A stretch of DNA of 64,000 bases from Flavobacterium chungbukense (GCF_020805785.1 NZ_JAJGZV010000002.1:744001-808000), one strand, 5' to 3'. Positions 25,537 through 37,737 are shown, counted from the stretch's first letter. Program-made: numbers and translations. Notes: generated by a model from the sequence alone, not told the origin.

Positions 25537-26481
25537 TTAAAACTCAAATGTAGTCTTTTCTTTGGATGCAAGTTCAAATTCGGTAATCATTTGTTGAATA
25601 ATTTGCTCTACGGGCAAAATCTCATGAATTAAACCTGCCACTTGTCCGATTTCTAATTCTCCTTCATCCAAATCACCTTCAAACATTCCTTTTTTAGCTC
25701 TTGCACGTCCTAAAAGCTGAACTAATTCTTCTTTAGAAGGACATTTTTGATATAAATCCTGAACGTCCTGATAAAATTTATTTTTTATTAATCGAACTGG
25801 GGCTAATTCCTTAAGAGTCAATTGCGTACCTCCTTCTTTGGTATTAACTATTGTTTCTTTAAAATTATTGTGCGATGAAGATTCTACAGAGGCCGCAAAA
25901 CGACTTCCAACCTGAACTGCATCAGCTCCTAGAATCATTGCGGCAAGCATACCTCTTCCTGTTGCAATTCCTCCCGCAGCAATTAATGGAATCCGAATTT
26001 TTTCTTTTACCATCGGAATCAAAGTCAGTGTAGTGGTTTCTTCACGGCCATTATGTCCGCCTGCCTCAAAGCCTTCAGCAACAACAGCATCTACTCCTGC
26101 ATCTTGTGCTTTTAAAGCAAAAACACTGCTACTAACAACATGCACTACTGTAATATCTTTTTCTTTTAAAAATGAAGTCCAAGTTTTAGGATTTCCAGCA
26201 GAAGTAAAAACGATTTTCACGCCTTCTTCTACTACAATATTCATAATTTCTTCAATATTTGGATACAACATCGGAATGTTAACTCCAAATGGCTTATCTG
26301 TAGCTTTTTTGCATTTTTGAATATGTTCTCTTAAAACTTCCGGATACATTGAACCTGCACCAATAAGTCCCAATGCTCCTGCATTACTTACAGCTGAAGC
26401 CAATTTATAGCCGCTATTCCAAATCATTCCGCCTTGAATAATTGGATATTTTATATTAAAGAGTTGCGTAATTTTATTCAT
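25537..26481 (-). CDS. Nitronate monooxygenase / FabK-like FMN enzyme
   Basis: The 314-residue TIM-barrel flavoprotein has QGGMIWNSGYKLASAVSNAGALGLIGAG near the N-terminus, EGFEAGGHNG near residue 140 with the conserved His, PLIAAGGIATGRGM and ALGADAVQVGSRF. These motifs are shared by nitronate monooxygenases and by FabK enoyl reductases; the His in the GGHNG block fits the former. It would oxidise propionate 3-nitronate and similar toxic nitronates. FabK activity cannot be excluded. Confidence 0.85.
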   Translation of the reverse strand: MNKITQLFNIKYPIIQGGMIWNSGYKLASAVSNAGALGLIGAGSMYPEVLREHIQKCKKATDKPFGVNIPMLYPNIEEIMNIVVEEGVKIVFTSAGNPKTWTSFLKEKDITVVHVVSSSVFALKAQDAGVDAVVAEGFEAGGHNGREETTTLTLIPMVKEKIRIPLIAAGGIATGRGMLAAMILGADAVQVGSRFAASVESSSHNNFKETIVNTKEGGTQLTLKELAPVRLIKNKFYQDVQDLYQKCPSKEELVQLLGRARAKKGMFEGDLDEGELEIGQVAGLIHEILPVEQIIQQMITEFELASKEKTTFEF

Positions 26482-26490
26482 TAAAAAAAA

Positions 26491-28104
26491 TTATTGCTTG
26501 ATGATTTTTCCCGTCTTATGCAGATTTTCGCTGTCAAAACTATAAAAATAGAGTCCGCTTTGTAAAGATTGAAGCGAGAGAACAGGATTCGAATTATTAA
26601 TTTTTTCTTCTAATATTTTTTGCCCTAAAACAGAATAAATCGTTACTGAAGCTGTATTGTTTTCATTTAAAAAAGAAAATGTAACCGTATTTTTTACTGG
26701 ATTCGGATAAACCGAAAAAGCCATTTCTGCAATAAAATTATATACACTTAACGTTGATCCAAAATTCGGAATTCCGTAACCGTAATTATTATCTGGTGTT
26801 GTAAATCGATCAGAAGAAGCTAAAATCATCTGTCTAATTTCTTTATTGGTTTTCGTTGGAAAAGCCTGCCACAAAGAAGCACACATTCCTGCCATAATCG
26901 GACATGAAAAAGAAGTTCCACTTGCTGAACCAATATTTCCATTCACATCAGAAACTACAGCGGTTGTTCCCTGCGCCATGATATCTGGTTTAATTCTTCC
27001 ATCGTAACTTGGTCCGATTGAACTGAAACTAGATCGTACTTTGGTAGATATAACTGATCCAATTGCCAAAACAGATACTGCATCGGCTGGCGAACCGATA
27101 TGTTTTTCTACTTGAGTTCCTTCATTTCCTGCTGAAGCTAAAACTAAAATTCCTTTGCTAAAAGCCTTTTCAGCGCCACGAGAAACGAAATTGGTAATTC
27201 CGTTCATGTCGCTGTAGGTATGATTGTATCTCGATTCATTACGACCTCCAAAATAACCTAATGAACTTGTAATAATATCAACTCCCAAAGCATCTGCCTT
27301 CTCAGCTGCTTCAACCCAAAGTGATTCTTCCAATGGATTCTCTATATTATCTTTTTCTATTTCTGTAATAAAAAGATAATATGAAGCATTTGGAGCAGTT
27401 CCTATTAAAGCATTTTCTTTGTAGCCGCCCATTGTAGAAAGCACCATTGTTCCGTGACTACCACCTGCATAAAAATTAGCATTTCTTTCGGTATAATCAT
27501 AACCACCCAAAATTTTATTGTTGTTTCGAAGATTTTCGAACGACTGCGCTGTGTTTACACCTGGAAAGCCTGAATCCAAAACAGCTATAATTTTTCCTTC
27601 TCCAGTATAATTCTGCTGATGTAAAACTTGTCCGTTTAACATCTGAATTTGATTAGCAGAGTTACCGTAAGCATAATCAATAGCCGTTTCTAATTTGTTT
27701 TTCGTTTTATTGGTCTCAGTTTGAGAAACTTTTTTCCCTGTAGTGTTTAGAGTTTTATCTGCAAATTCAACTTTCTGAACAAATCCTAATATTTTTAAAG
27801 CATTTACATTTGCCTGCGAACCACGAATATGAAGTGCATTTAGCCATTTAGATTGAGCCATAATCGTGATTCCTGCGCTAGACTTGATTTGGTCTACGTA
27901 TGAAGTTTCCAAAGGCGCATCGGTAATATCCAACGCAATATTTTGATTCGTTCTTCGATCTAAAGCTTTCTGAGAAAGTTCTGTTAACGGATTAGCAAAA
28001 AAAGTCTGAGCATTAGGTTTTCCATTAAAATAAACCCATGCCTCTTCTTGTCCAAATACGGTGAATGAAAGAAGTATTAAAAGAAAAGTAAAATTGTATC
28101 TCAT
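26491..28104 (-). CDS. Subtilisin-like S8 serine protease with T9SS type A sorting domain
   Basis: The 537-residue secreted protease has a signal peptide (to FTVFGQ), a propeptide-like region to about residue 150, and the S8 domain with catalytic Asp in IIAVLDSGFPG, His in GGSHGTMVLST and Ser in SGTSFSCPIMAG. The oxyanion Asn lies in ASAGNEG. The last about 75 residues (FSVYPNPVKNTVTFSF to HKTGKIIKQ) form a type A sorting domain for the type IX system. It is expected outside the cell, degrading proteins for nutrition. Confidence 0.94.
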   Translation of the reverse strand: MRYNFTFLLILLSFTVFGQEEAWVYFNGKPNAQTFFANPLTELSQKALDRRTNQNIALDITDAPLETSYVDQIKSSAGITIMAQSKWLNALHIRGSQANVNALKILGFVQKVEFADKTLNTTGKKVSQTETNKTKNKLETAIDYAYGNSANQIQMLNGQVLHQQNYTGEGKIIAVLDSGFPGVNTAQSFENLRNNNKILGGYDYTERNANFYAGGSHGTMVLSTMGGYKENALIGTAPNASYYLFITEIEKDNIENPLEESLWVEAAEKADALGVDIITSSLGYFGGRNESRYNHTYSDMNGITNFVSRGAEKAFSKGILVLASAGNEGTQVEKHIGSPADAVSVLAIGSVISTKVRSSFSSIGPSYDGRIKPDIMAQGTTAVVSDVNGNIGSASGTSFSCPIMAGMCASLWQAFPTKTNKEIRQMILASSDRFTTPDNNYGYGIPNFGSTLSVYNFIAEMAFSVYPNPVKNTVTFSFLNENNTASVTIYSVLGQKILEEKINNSNPVLSLQSLQSGLYFYSFDSENLHKTGKIIKQ

Positions 28105-28151
28105 ATTATACTTTTGTGGAATTTATTTCAAATTCCAAATAAAGTATAAAG

Positions 28152-29339
28152 CTAAGAAATTACTCCCGAACCAACTAATTCATTTTCTAAATACCAAGCT
28201 ACAAATTGTCCTTCTGTAATAGCAGACTGTGGTTCTTCAAACTCCACATACATTCCATTTTCAAATTGGTGTAAAACTGCTTTTTGCAAAGGCTGACGGT
28301 AACGAATTCTTGCCATTACCTCCATTTTTTCACCTGCTTTCAATTTTAAGTCTTCTCTAATCCAGTGTACTTCAGATTCTCCAACAAAAAGAGCTTTTTT
28401 GAATAACCCAGGATGCGAACTTGACAAACCGGTATAAATTGTATTGGTTTCAACATCTGTAGCAATCACAAATAAAGGATCTGTCGTTCCTCCTACATTC
28501 AAACCTTTTCTTTGTCCGACTGTGAAATAATGTGCTCCTAGATGTTTCCCAACTACTTTCCCCATTGTAGGAAGGTAATCTAGTTTTTGAGATTCTAGTT
28601 TTAATTCTTCTTCTAAAGAAAGTTCTGCTGTTTTTTCGATAGTATAAATTGGATCATTTTTATCTACCTGAACAATTTTCCCTTCTTTTGGTTGCAATTT
28701 TTGCTGTAAAAATTCAGGAAGACGAACTTTTCCAATAAAACACAAACCTTGAGAATCTTTCTTTTCAGCTGTAACCAATTCCATTTTAGCAGCGATTTCT
28801 CGTACTTCAGGTTTTGTCAAGGCTCCAATAGGAAATAATGCTTTTGACAATTGTTCTTGCGACAATTGGCAAAGGAAATAAGATTGATCTTTGTTAACAT
28901 CATTTCCAGCAATCAATTGATAAACCGTTTTTCCGTCCACTTCAATTTCGCTTTTTTGACAATAATGTCCCGTTGCCACATAATCTGCACCAAGACTTAA
29001 AGCGATTTTCATAAACACATCAAATTTGATTTCGCGATTACAAAGTACGTCAGGATTTGGAGTTCTTCCTTTCTCATATTCGTTAAACATATAGTCTACG
29101 ATTTTTTCTTTGTATTCTTCGCTTAAATCAACAGTTTGAAACGGAATCCCTAGTTTTTCAGCAACGAGCAAAGCATCATTACTGTCCTCTAGCCATGGGC
29201 ATTCGTTAGAAATAGTAACCGAATCATCGTGCCAATTCTTCATAAAAAGACCGATTACTTCGTATCCCTGCTGCTGCAATAAATAAGCGGCAACACTAGA
29301 ATCTACTCCACCTGAAAGTCCAACAACTACTCGTTTCAT
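28152..29339 (-). CDS. mnmA: tRNA-specific 2-thiouridylase MnmA
   Basis: The 395-residue enzyme makes 2-thiouridine at wobble position 34 of tRNAs for Lys, Glu and Gln. The PP-loop [15 protein letters not shown] is at the N-terminus. The two catalytic cysteines are visible in [12 protein letters not shown] and [11 protein letters not shown]. The central tRNA-binding parts GHYCQKS and [14 protein letters not shown] are intact. A consensus promoter lies just upstream. Confidence 0.97.
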   Translation of the reverse strand: MKRVVVGLSGGVDSSVAAYLLQQQGYEVIGLFMKNWHDDSVTISNECPWLEDSNDALLVAEKLGIPFQTVDLSEEYKEKIVDYMFNEYEKGRTPNPDVLCNREIKFDVFMKIALSLGADYVATGHYCQKSEIEVDGKTVYQLIAGNDVNKDQSYFLCQLSQEQLSKALFPIGALTKPEVREIAAKMELVTAEKKDSQGLCFIGKVRLPEFLQQKLQPKEGKIVQVDKNDPIYTIEKTAELSLEEELKLESQKLDYLPTMGKVVGKHLGAHYFTVGQRKGLNVGGTTDPLFVIATDVETNTIYTGLSSSHPGLFKKALFVGESEVHWIREDLKLKAGEKMEVMARIRYRQPLQKAVLHQFENGMYVEFEEPQSAITEGQFVAWYLENELVGSGVIS

Positions 29340-29366
29340 TTTGAAATGTTTAATTTTTTAAGGTTG

Positions 29367-29400
29367 CAAAGGTACGCCAAATAATAGAAAATCTCACAAA
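29367..29400 (-). promoter_or_regulatory. Promoter of mnmA
   Basis: Reading leftward, TTTG at 29400-29397 and TACCTTTG at 29374-29367 match the Bacteroidota -33 (TTTG) and -7 (TAnnTTTG) elements with a 22-base spacer. The start codon is 27 bases further on. Confidence 0.65.
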
Positions 29401-29480
29401 GGTTTTCATTACTTTAAGTAATCCTACAGTAGACAAAACTTATTGCTTTTTTAAGTACATTTATTCATTCCTTAAAAAAT

Positions 29481-31358
29481 ATGAAAAAGTATCTCTACAG
29501 TTTGATTTTTCTGTTTGTACTTATGAATTTAAGTGCGCAGCGCTATATGGCAACTCTGCCAAATTACGAGGCATATAGAGCTTTTAAAGGAAAGCCTCTA
29601 TCTGATAAATTTTCCAATATAGAATCCGTAAAAGTAGTTTATGATCTGCGAAAACAAAAAATGTATTATTTCAACAGTAGTGTTATTTTACTGCATTTTG
29701 ATTTTGTTACCAATTATTTAGGCTACAGTAAAGATCTAGACGTTTTCAATAACGAAAATTACAGTAACACAGATAAAAATAGAGATTTTCTGCTTGGAAA
29801 TTTAAACCATATTAAAGGCACAGACAAATGGATTTTCGAACTGGCAGCTTCTGACCACATGCCTATCTCTTTAATTGAGCGTTTTTTCAATTTAGTCAGA
29901 ACTTCCACGTTTATTGGCGAAAAATTAAAATTTTACTTGAATAATCCAGAAACGATGGAATGGTTTCAGCAAAATAAATTCAAAATTCCGTGTGTGAAAT
30001 CAGATTATATTTTTGGCGAAATTAAATATCAAGAAGTGGTTCGCGGAACTAACATTGGGATTCTTAAACAATATAAAATCAAAGATTTAGAAACCATAAA
30101 ACCTAATGCTGATGAAATTATTATTTTGGATGGAACTCCTGATATTCTGCCCAATGTGAGAGGCATAATTGTAAACGAACTTCAAACGCCTTTAAGTCAT
30201 TTGGTGCTTTTAGGAAAGAATCGAAAAATCCCAATTATGGCGTACACAAATATTGACAAGGATAACAATATCAAAAAACTGCTTTCCAAAAAAGTAGAGT
30301 TAAAAATCGAAGTTGATACGTTTTTTATTAAAGAAACGACAAAAAAAATCAATCCAAAAACATTAGGTAAAAAGAAAAAACTAACGATTGATAATACTGT
30401 AACGGAATTAGTTGATTTATCTGTAATTCCGAAAAAAGGAGTTGATTATATCGGTTCAAAAGCGCAGAATATGGCGTACTTAATTGCCATTTCAAAAGAA
30501 ATTCCATTTAAAGTCCCAGAAAATGCACATGCCATTCCTTTTTATTTTTACATCAAACATATTAAGAACCCTAACATTTCTCCCTTAATATCAGAACTTC
30601 TGGCTTATCCGCATAAAGATTCAACTGTCTGGATTAATAAGCAATTGAAAAAAGTCAGAGATGCTATTAAAAAAGAGCCAATTGATTCTGAATTGATTTC
30701 AAAATTAAATGTTGCTTTTAAAAATGCTAAATTTAAAAACTTCAGATTTCGTTCTTCTACTAATGCAGAAGATTTAGACGATTTTAATGGCGCGGGATTG
30801 TATGATTCTAAAACAGGAATTTTAGGTGATTCTATCAAAACTTTCGAAAAAGCAATCAAACAAGTTTGGGCAAGCGTTTGGAATGAAGCTTCATACAACG
30901 AAAGAGAACTTTTTGGAATCGACCAACAAAATATTGTCATGGGTGTTTTAGTACATCGTTCGTTTCCTGACGAATTGGCTAATGGTGTAATCATTACAAA
31001 AAACATTTTTAGAGAAAACTTTCCAGGCGTTACAGTCAACATTCAAAAAGGAGAAAACTCTGTTGTAAAACCCGAAAAAGGAGAAATCTGCGAACAATTT
31101 GTAGCATACCACTTCAACGATGGAAAAGATGATACCGACTTTGACATTGATTATACCTCAAACTCTAATTTAAATAATAACGAACCTTTACTAAGCCGAA
31201 AAGAAATGAGTAACATTTTCAATGTCAGTAAAAAAATCGAAACCAAAATGTACAGATATTGGCGTAAAAACCAATTCCATCCTGTGGATATTGAATTTAA
31301 AATTGTAGGCGAAAAGAGAGATTTATATATCAAACAAGCACGTCCTTTTAATGATTAA
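29481..31358 (+). CDS. Exported PEP/pyruvate-binding (dikinase-like) protein
   Basis: The 625-residue protein has an N-terminal signal (MKKYLYSLIFLFVLMNLSAQ). A phosphohistidine-type swivel segment lies near residue 235 (IIVNELQTPLSHLVLLGKNRKIPIMAY, His after LS). An ATP-binding PPDK_N domain covers about residues 330-620 (KAQNMAYL, RFRSSTNAEDLDDFNGAGLYDS, QVWASVWNEASYNERELFGI, IKQARPF). The order His domain then ATP-binding domain is that of glucan water dikinase, not of PEP synthase, and the PEP-binding barrel is missing. Export of an ATP-using fold to a compartment without ATP is puzzling. Function unknown; a sugar or glycan phosphorylation role is only an inference. Confidence 0.8.
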   Translation: MKKYLYSLIFLFVLMNLSAQRYMATLPNYEAYRAFKGKPLSDKFSNIESVKVVYDLRKQKMYYFNSSVILLHFDFVTNYLGYSKDLDVFNNENYSNTDKNRDFLLGNLNHIKGTDKWIFELAASDHMPISLIERFFNLVRTSTFIGEKLKFYLNNPETMEWFQQNKFKIPCVKSDYIFGEIKYQEVVRGTNIGILKQYKIKDLETIKPNADEIIILDGTPDILPNVRGIIVNELQTPLSHLVLLGKNRKIPIMAYTNIDKDNNIKKLLSKKVELKIEVDTFFIKETTKKINPKTLGKKKKLTIDNTVTELVDLSVIPKKGVDYIGSKAQNMAYLIAISKEIPFKVPENAHAIPFYFYIKHIKNPNISPLISELLAYPHKDSTVWINKQLKKVRDAIKKEPIDSELISKLNVAFKNAKFKNFRFRSSTNAEDLDDFNGAGLYDSKTGILGDSIKTFEKAIKQVWASVWNEASYNERELFGIDQQNIVMGVLVHRSFPDELANGVIITKNIFRENFPGVTVNIQKGENSVVKPEKGEICEQFVAYHFNDGKDDTDFDIDYTSNSNLNNNEPLLSRKEMSNIFNVSKKIETKMYRYWRKNQFHPVDIEFKIVGEKRDLYIKQARPFND

Positions 31359-31912
31359 TAGAACACCAATACATCAATTTCATTTGTCGCAGCATTGATT
31401 AAAGTAATTCTAAAATCAAATTCTTCAATCTTGATTTTGTCTTGAATTGATTTCCTAATTACTTCTGAATTCAAAGAAAAATTATCGTCAAGCGGAATTT
31501 TTAGATCAACGGCATTGAGGTATTTTGAAGCTTTTTTATTGACAATAACCGAAGCCGCTATATAAGATCCGATAATTGTGATTTGAAAAAACAACAATAG
31601 CTCTATCTTTTCAAACGGATACATAATGTCTAAAATAGACAACGTAATCGTTGCAAAAAGAAAGATGATTGCATTTACAGTAAAAGATTGTGTTCTAAAT
31701 CGAAGTATCGAAAAAATCGCAAATAAACCAAAACCAATTCCAATACCGATTTCTATTTTTGTAAAAAGATAGCAGAGCGAAAAAGTACAAAGCCCCACAA
31801 TAACCATCAGTGGATTTATGGTTGCATTATCTTTTCTATTGGAGAAAAAATACAAAGCCAAAATTGAAAAAAACAATAGCAGAAATCTTCCTAAAAGTTC
31901 GCTCAAATCCAT
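31355..31912 (-). CDS. DUF4956 family membrane protein
   Basis: The 185-residue protein has four hydrophobic helices in its first 120 residues. The typical IGIGIGFGLFAIFSILRFRTQ motif near residue 60 marks DUF4956, and a soluble C-terminal domain follows. The stop overlaps the stop region of the convergent dikinase-like gene by four bases. DUF4956 members sometimes accompany polyphosphate or VTC-type genes; nothing of that kind is near here. Confidence 0.8.
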   Translation of the reverse strand: MDLSELLGRFLLLFFSILALYFFSNRKDNATINPLMVIVGLCTFSLCYLFTKIEIGIGIGFGLFAIFSILRFRTQSFTVNAIIFLFATITLSILDIMYPFEKIELLLFFQITIIGSYIAASVIVNKKASKYLNAVDLKIPLDDNFSLNSEVIRKSIQDKIKIEEFDFRITLINAATNEIDVLVFY

Positions 31913-32000
31913 TGGTCAGAATAATTGGTTACTCAAATGTAAACAAATTATTCTTTTCTTATTTTATTTTTAATAAAGTAAAGAAGAAGCTTTTATGGGA

Positions 32001-32711
32001 TTATTTTTTTGGAGCAGAACCTTTTTCAGCAGCTTTATTTGTATTTTTAGGATCGCTCATATTTACTTCTTTTGTCAATTTTCCTTTCTGATAAAACTGC
32101 CAGATTCCAGCTTTTTTACCATTTACAAATTTGCCTTTAGAAGCAACAGATTTATCTGAATCATAGAAGACTGCATCTCCATTGTATTCGTTATTTTTAA
32201 AGTTTGATTCTTCTAAAAGCGTTCCATCCTGACCTATTTTTTTATAAGCTCCTTCTTTTAAACCATTTTTATATATCATCTCTTCTGCAATTTGAGCATT
32301 TGGATAATAAATAGTTCTTACACCCTCTAATTTTCCATTTTTATAATTTTCCACTGTCATTAAAACTTTAGAGGCTTTATGATAGTATTTCCATTCTCCT
32401 TCACGAGACTTTCCAACTTCTTTTCCTTCACTTACCTTATTTTTATTCTGATCGTAGAAAATGGTATATGAACTTCCATCATTTGCACTAAAATCTCTAG
32501 TTGCAATTACATCTCCTTTTTTAGTATCATCAAAGAATTTAAAGACACCTGTTTCTTTTCCGTGGTCAAAAGTCCCTTCGTAACGAGGTCTTTTAGATTC
32601 TGTATAAACACCTTTCCAAAGGCCATCTTTTTTACCGCTGCCATCAACTCTATTGGCTTCTTGAGAAAAAGCGGCTGCACTAATTAGAAACAAAATCCAA
32701 ATTTTTTTCAT
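32001..32711 (-). CDS. Secreted MORN-like repeat protein (YwqK family)
   Basis: The 236-residue protein has a signal peptide (MKKIWILFLISAAAFSQ). It then has about eight repeats of the type DGLWKGVYTE, GKETGVFKFF, SREGEWKYYH and NGKLEGVRTIYYP, the MORN-variant repeats found in YwqK proteins. The database label antitoxin for this family rests on weak grounds and no toxin is next to it. The C-terminus is Lys-rich. Function unknown. Confidence 0.82.
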   Translation of the reverse strand: MKKIWILFLISAAAFSQEANRVDGSGKKDGLWKGVYTESKRPRYEGTFDHGKETGVFKFFDDTKKGDVIATRDFSANDGSSYTIFYDQNKNKVSEGKEVGKSREGEWKYYHKASKVLMTVENYKNGKLEGVRTIYYPNAQIAEEMIYKNGLKEGAYKKIGQDGTLLEESNFKNNEYNGDAVFYDSDKSVASKGKFVNGKKAGIWQFYQKGKLTKEVNMSDPKNTNKAAEKGSAPKK

Positions 32712-32999
32712 AAACTGTTTTTCTTTATAACATTAAAAAGCGTGTTTTAGTATTGCAAAAGTATAACCAATTTTGCTTTTTCACTGATTTTTTAGCTCTT
32801 AAATACTATTTAAAATTTTGTTAAATGAGATTTAGAGCTACAAATAGTTTAAAACAACATAAATAACTAATAATCAATACCATAAAAACAGTAAATAACT
32901 AAAAAAGACATGTAATAAACATAACTTTTGTTTAATATTATGTAATAAAAGTTAAACAAAATCTCATAATTTAGATTAACAAATAAAAAAAACTATATT

Positions 33000-33977
33000 A
33001 TGAAAACATTCAAAATTAAATTAATTGCTTTTCTAGCATTAATTGGCTTAGTCAGCATTTCATGTAATAATGATGACAATGACTCGCAACAGAATTCACA
33101 AACGATTGTATCTATCGCGAAAGCAAATCCTGATCTTAGCAGTTTAGTTGCTGCTTTAGAAAAAGCAGATCTAGCTGCTACATTGAACGCCTCTGGCTCT
33201 TATACTGTCTTTGCTCCTAACAATAAAGCCTTTAGCGCTTTCCTTTCTGCAAACGGTTATGCTGATTTAAATGCAGTTCCTGTTGCTGCCTTAAAAGAAA
33301 TATTACTTAACCATGTTTTAAGTACAAAAGTAAAATCAAGCGATATTACAACAGGATATGTAAAAACTTTAGCAAAAGGAAATGCTTCAGCTTCAAACAC
33401 TATAAGCATGTATCTCGAAAAAAACACAGCAGTTGATATTAATGGAGGAAAAGCCAACGGCGGTGCAACAGTAACAACTGCAGATATTGAAGCTTCAAAT
33501 GGTGTTATTCATTTGGTTGATGGTGTCATCGGACTTCCAACTATCGTAAATCATGCAGTAGCAAATAAAAATTTCTCGACTCTTGTTGCAGCTTTGACCT
33601 ACAATCCATCATCTGGTTTTGCGGGAATATTATCTGGAACTGCAAGTTCACCATTTACGGTTTTTGCACCTACAAACGCAGCTTTTACAAGTTTCTTAAC
33701 CGAAGCTGGATTTTCTGGTCTGCCAGCAATCCCTGCTAACGTATTGGCAACTACTTTGAAATATCATGTCGTTGCGGGAGCTAACGTACAATCTACTGCT
33801 TTGACAAACGGACAGGTAGTTAATACTTTTGCAAATCAAAATTTCACAATTAGCCTTACAGGAGGAGCCAAAATTACTGATGCAAGTAATAGAATAAGCA
33901 ATATTATCGTAACAGATGTACAATGTTCAAACGGTATAATCCATGCAATTGATAAAGTACTGCTGCCAAAATTTTAA
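33000..33977 (+). CDS. Lipoprotein with two fasciclin (FAS1) domains
   Basis: The 325-residue lipoprotein has a signal ending SISC (Cys 22) and an acidic spacer (NNDDNDSQQNS). The first FAS1 domain is at about 35-175 (SLVAALEKADLAATLNASGSYTVFAPNNKAFSAF to GVIHLVDGV). The second is at about 185-325 (STLVAALTYN to GIIHAIDKVLLP). FAS1 domains mediate cell adhesion. The 288-base gap before the gene is AT-rich and likely holds its promoter; I see no other gene there. Confidence 0.93.
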   Translation: MKTFKIKLIAFLALIGLVSISCNNDDNDSQQNSQTIVSIAKANPDLSSLVAALEKADLAATLNASGSYTVFAPNNKAFSAFLSANGYADLNAVPVAALKEILLNHVLSTKVKSSDITTGYVKTLAKGNASASNTISMYLEKNTAVDINGGKANGGATVTTADIEASNGVIHLVDGVIGLPTIVNHAVANKNFSTLVAALTYNPSSGFAGILSGTASSPFTVFAPTNAAFTSFLTEAGFSGLPAIPANVLATTLKYHVVAGANVQSTALTNGQVVNTFANQNFTISLTGGAKITDASNRISNIIVTDVQCSNGIIHAIDKVLLPKF

Positions 33978-33981
33978 CCAT

Positions 33982-34018
33982 AAAAAAAACGTCTCGTTAA
34001 AACGAGACGTTTTTTTTT
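33982..34018. terminator. Bidirectional terminator
   Basis: A perfect 17-bp stem with core ACGTCTCGTT (33982-33998 with 34001-34017) and a two-base loop has T-runs on both strands. It lies between the fasciclin gene and convergent yidC. Confidence 0.92.
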
Positions 34019-34029
34019 ATCAATATATA

Positions 34030-35943
34030 TTATTTCTTTTTATTCTGAGCTTTTGCAGCTTCTTGCTGTTCCATCACTTCTTGAAGACGTTGCTGAAACT
34101 TACTTGGCTTTTTAGGCTCTCTTTGTTTATTTTCTTGAATCTGAGCGTGAATCTTATCGCTATCAACAATGTAGTTTTTAATTACAAACATAATTCCAAT
34201 TGTAATTAAATTTGAAATAAAGTTATACAAACTCAAACCAGCACCGTAACTATTGAAGAAAATCAACATCATTAATGGCGAAACATAAATCATGATTTTC
34301 ATCATTTTAGCCATATCCGGCATACCTTCCTGCTGAGGAGCTGCCATTTGCTGATCTCCAGAAGTCATTTTCATGTAAAAGAAAATTGCAATTGCTGCCA
34401 AAATCGGGAACAAAGAAATGTGATCTCCATACAATGGAATGCTAAATGGCAATTTTGCAATTGAGTCAAAAGATGATAAATCATCAGCCCAAAGGAAACC
34501 TTTCTGTCTTAATTCAAAAGCCGCAGGGAAAAACTGAAACGAAGCATACATAAACGGCAACTGAATCAACGCTGGGATACAACCTGCCATTGGGTTTACG
34601 CCCGCTTTGTTATACAACTTCATTGTTTCCTGTTGTTTCTTCATTGGGTCTTTTTTGAATTTTTCTCCCAACTCAGCAATATCTGGTCTTAAAACTTTCA
34701 TTTTTGCCTGAGACAAGAATGACTTATAGGTAATTGGCGACATTGCCAATTTGATAATAATGGTAAAAATGATAATTGCAATTCCTAAAGACAATCCAAT
34801 GGTAGAGCTCAAGAATCCAAATAATGGAACAAAGATAAATTTGTTAATCCATCCGAAAATTCCCCATCCTAATGGAATGATTTTATCAAAATTTTTGTTG
34901 TAAGCCTTTAATGTTTTATAATCAGCCGGCCCCATATACAAATTCATTTTGTAATCGATCTCTCCGTTTGTAAACGCCAAAGGCAAATTAGCTTTAAACT
35001 GTTTTGTAAAAACAGTGTCAATTTTTTCATCCTTCACTAAATCATCAGATTGCAATTTTGAAGTTTCAAAAGGTTTTTCTGTAGACAAAATAGTAGCAAA
35101 GAAATGTTGTTTAAAAGCAACAAAACTTACTTTCTCAGGAGTTTCTTCTTTACCTTGTCCATGTTGACTTACATTATTGTATTTTGATTCCTCATATTTA
35201 TAATCAATCTGAGCAAAACGATTTTCATAAGAAACACTTTTTTCGTTTCTGTATGTTTTTAAATCCCATTGCAAGTCAATTGGTTTAGCAGAATTTAAAA
35301 CTCTGTTTAATCCTTGAGTACGAATATCAAAACCAACTAAATAATCATTTGGTTTTAAAATATATTTATACTCTAAAAATTCGTTTGCTCCAGCTTTCAA
35401 ACGCATAGATAAAACTTGGTCTGCACCAATTTTTTCTAATGTTGGCTCGAAGTACAGATCTTTAGAATTTAATGTTCTATTATCTGTTGTAAGAAGCTGC
35501 AGATTTAAGTTTGAGTTATTGTTTTTAATCAATTCTACTAATTGACCTGAACCTTTTTTAAATCTTTCAAATTCTTTTAAAGTAGCTTCAACAATATAAC
35601 CACCTTTATTAGCGATTTTAAGTTTAATCTTCTCGTTTTCGATTGTAGTAAAAGCTTCTTTTGCAGAAGGAAGTGTTGCAGAATAAGCAAATCCTCCTAA
35701 AGTTTTTTGCAATTTTGCCAATTGCAGTGTGTCACCAGGAGTTACAGCCGCAGCTGGTAATGATGCCGTTTTAGCTTTATCTGCTTTTGCTTGTGCTTCT
35801 TGTTTAGCAACTAATTCTTTCTTGGCTTTTTCAGCAGCGATTTCTTTTTCAGAAGGCTGATTTTGGTACATAATCCAAATCAAAATTCCAAATATCAATA
35901 CAAAACCAATGATCGAATTTAGATCAAATTTTTTTTCTTCCAT
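34030..35943 (-). CDS. yidC: Membrane protein insertase YidC
   Basis: The 637-residue inner-membrane insertase has one N-terminal helix, a large periplasmic domain (about residues 75-360), and the Oxa1-type core of five helices from about 385 (YKSFLSQAKMKVLRPDI, MAGCIPALIQLPFMYASFQFFP, DLSSFD). The C-terminus is a charged Lys/Gln tail. It inserts membrane proteins alone or with SecYEG. It lies 78 bases downstream of pyrG. Confidence 0.97.
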   Translation of the reverse strand: MEEKKFDLNSIIGFVLIFGILIWIMYQNQPSEKEIAAEKAKKELVAKQEAQAKADKAKTASLPAAAVTPGDTLQLAKLQKTLGGFAYSATLPSAKEAFTTIENEKIKLKIANKGGYIVEATLKEFERFKKGSGQLVELIKNNNSNLNLQLLTTDNRTLNSKDLYFEPTLEKIGADQVLSMRLKAGANEFLEYKYILKPNDYLVGFDIRTQGLNRVLNSAKPIDLQWDLKTYRNEKSVSYENRFAQIDYKYEESKYNNVSQHGQGKEETPEKVSFVAFKQHFFATILSTEKPFETSKLQSDDLVKDEKIDTVFTKQFKANLPLAFTNGEIDYKMNLYMGPADYKTLKAYNKNFDKIIPLGWGIFGWINKFIFVPLFGFLSSTIGLSLGIAIIIFTIIIKLAMSPITYKSFLSQAKMKVLRPDIAELGEKFKKDPMKKQQETMKLYNKAGVNPMAGCIPALIQLPFMYASFQFFPAAFELRQKGFLWADDLSSFDSIAKLPFSIPLYGDHISLFPILAAIAIFFYMKMTSGDQQMAAPQQEGMPDMAKMMKIMIYVSPLMMLIFFNSYGAGLSLYNFISNLITIGIMFVIKNYIVDSDKIHAQIQENKQREPKKPSKFQQRLQEVMEQQEAAKAQNKKK

Positions 35944-36021
35944 TATTATTTAAAAAAGTTATTCTTTGAAGCTATTAGTAATGAGTTGATCTCAAAAGTT
36001 ACAAGTTTCTCAAAATATTAA

Positions 36022-37737
<1,716 letters not shown>

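Noticed and set aside
32001..32711. Toxin-antitoxin locus suggested by the YwqK label
   Set aside because: No toxin gene adjoins, the protein has a signal peptide, and the family label is weakly founded.
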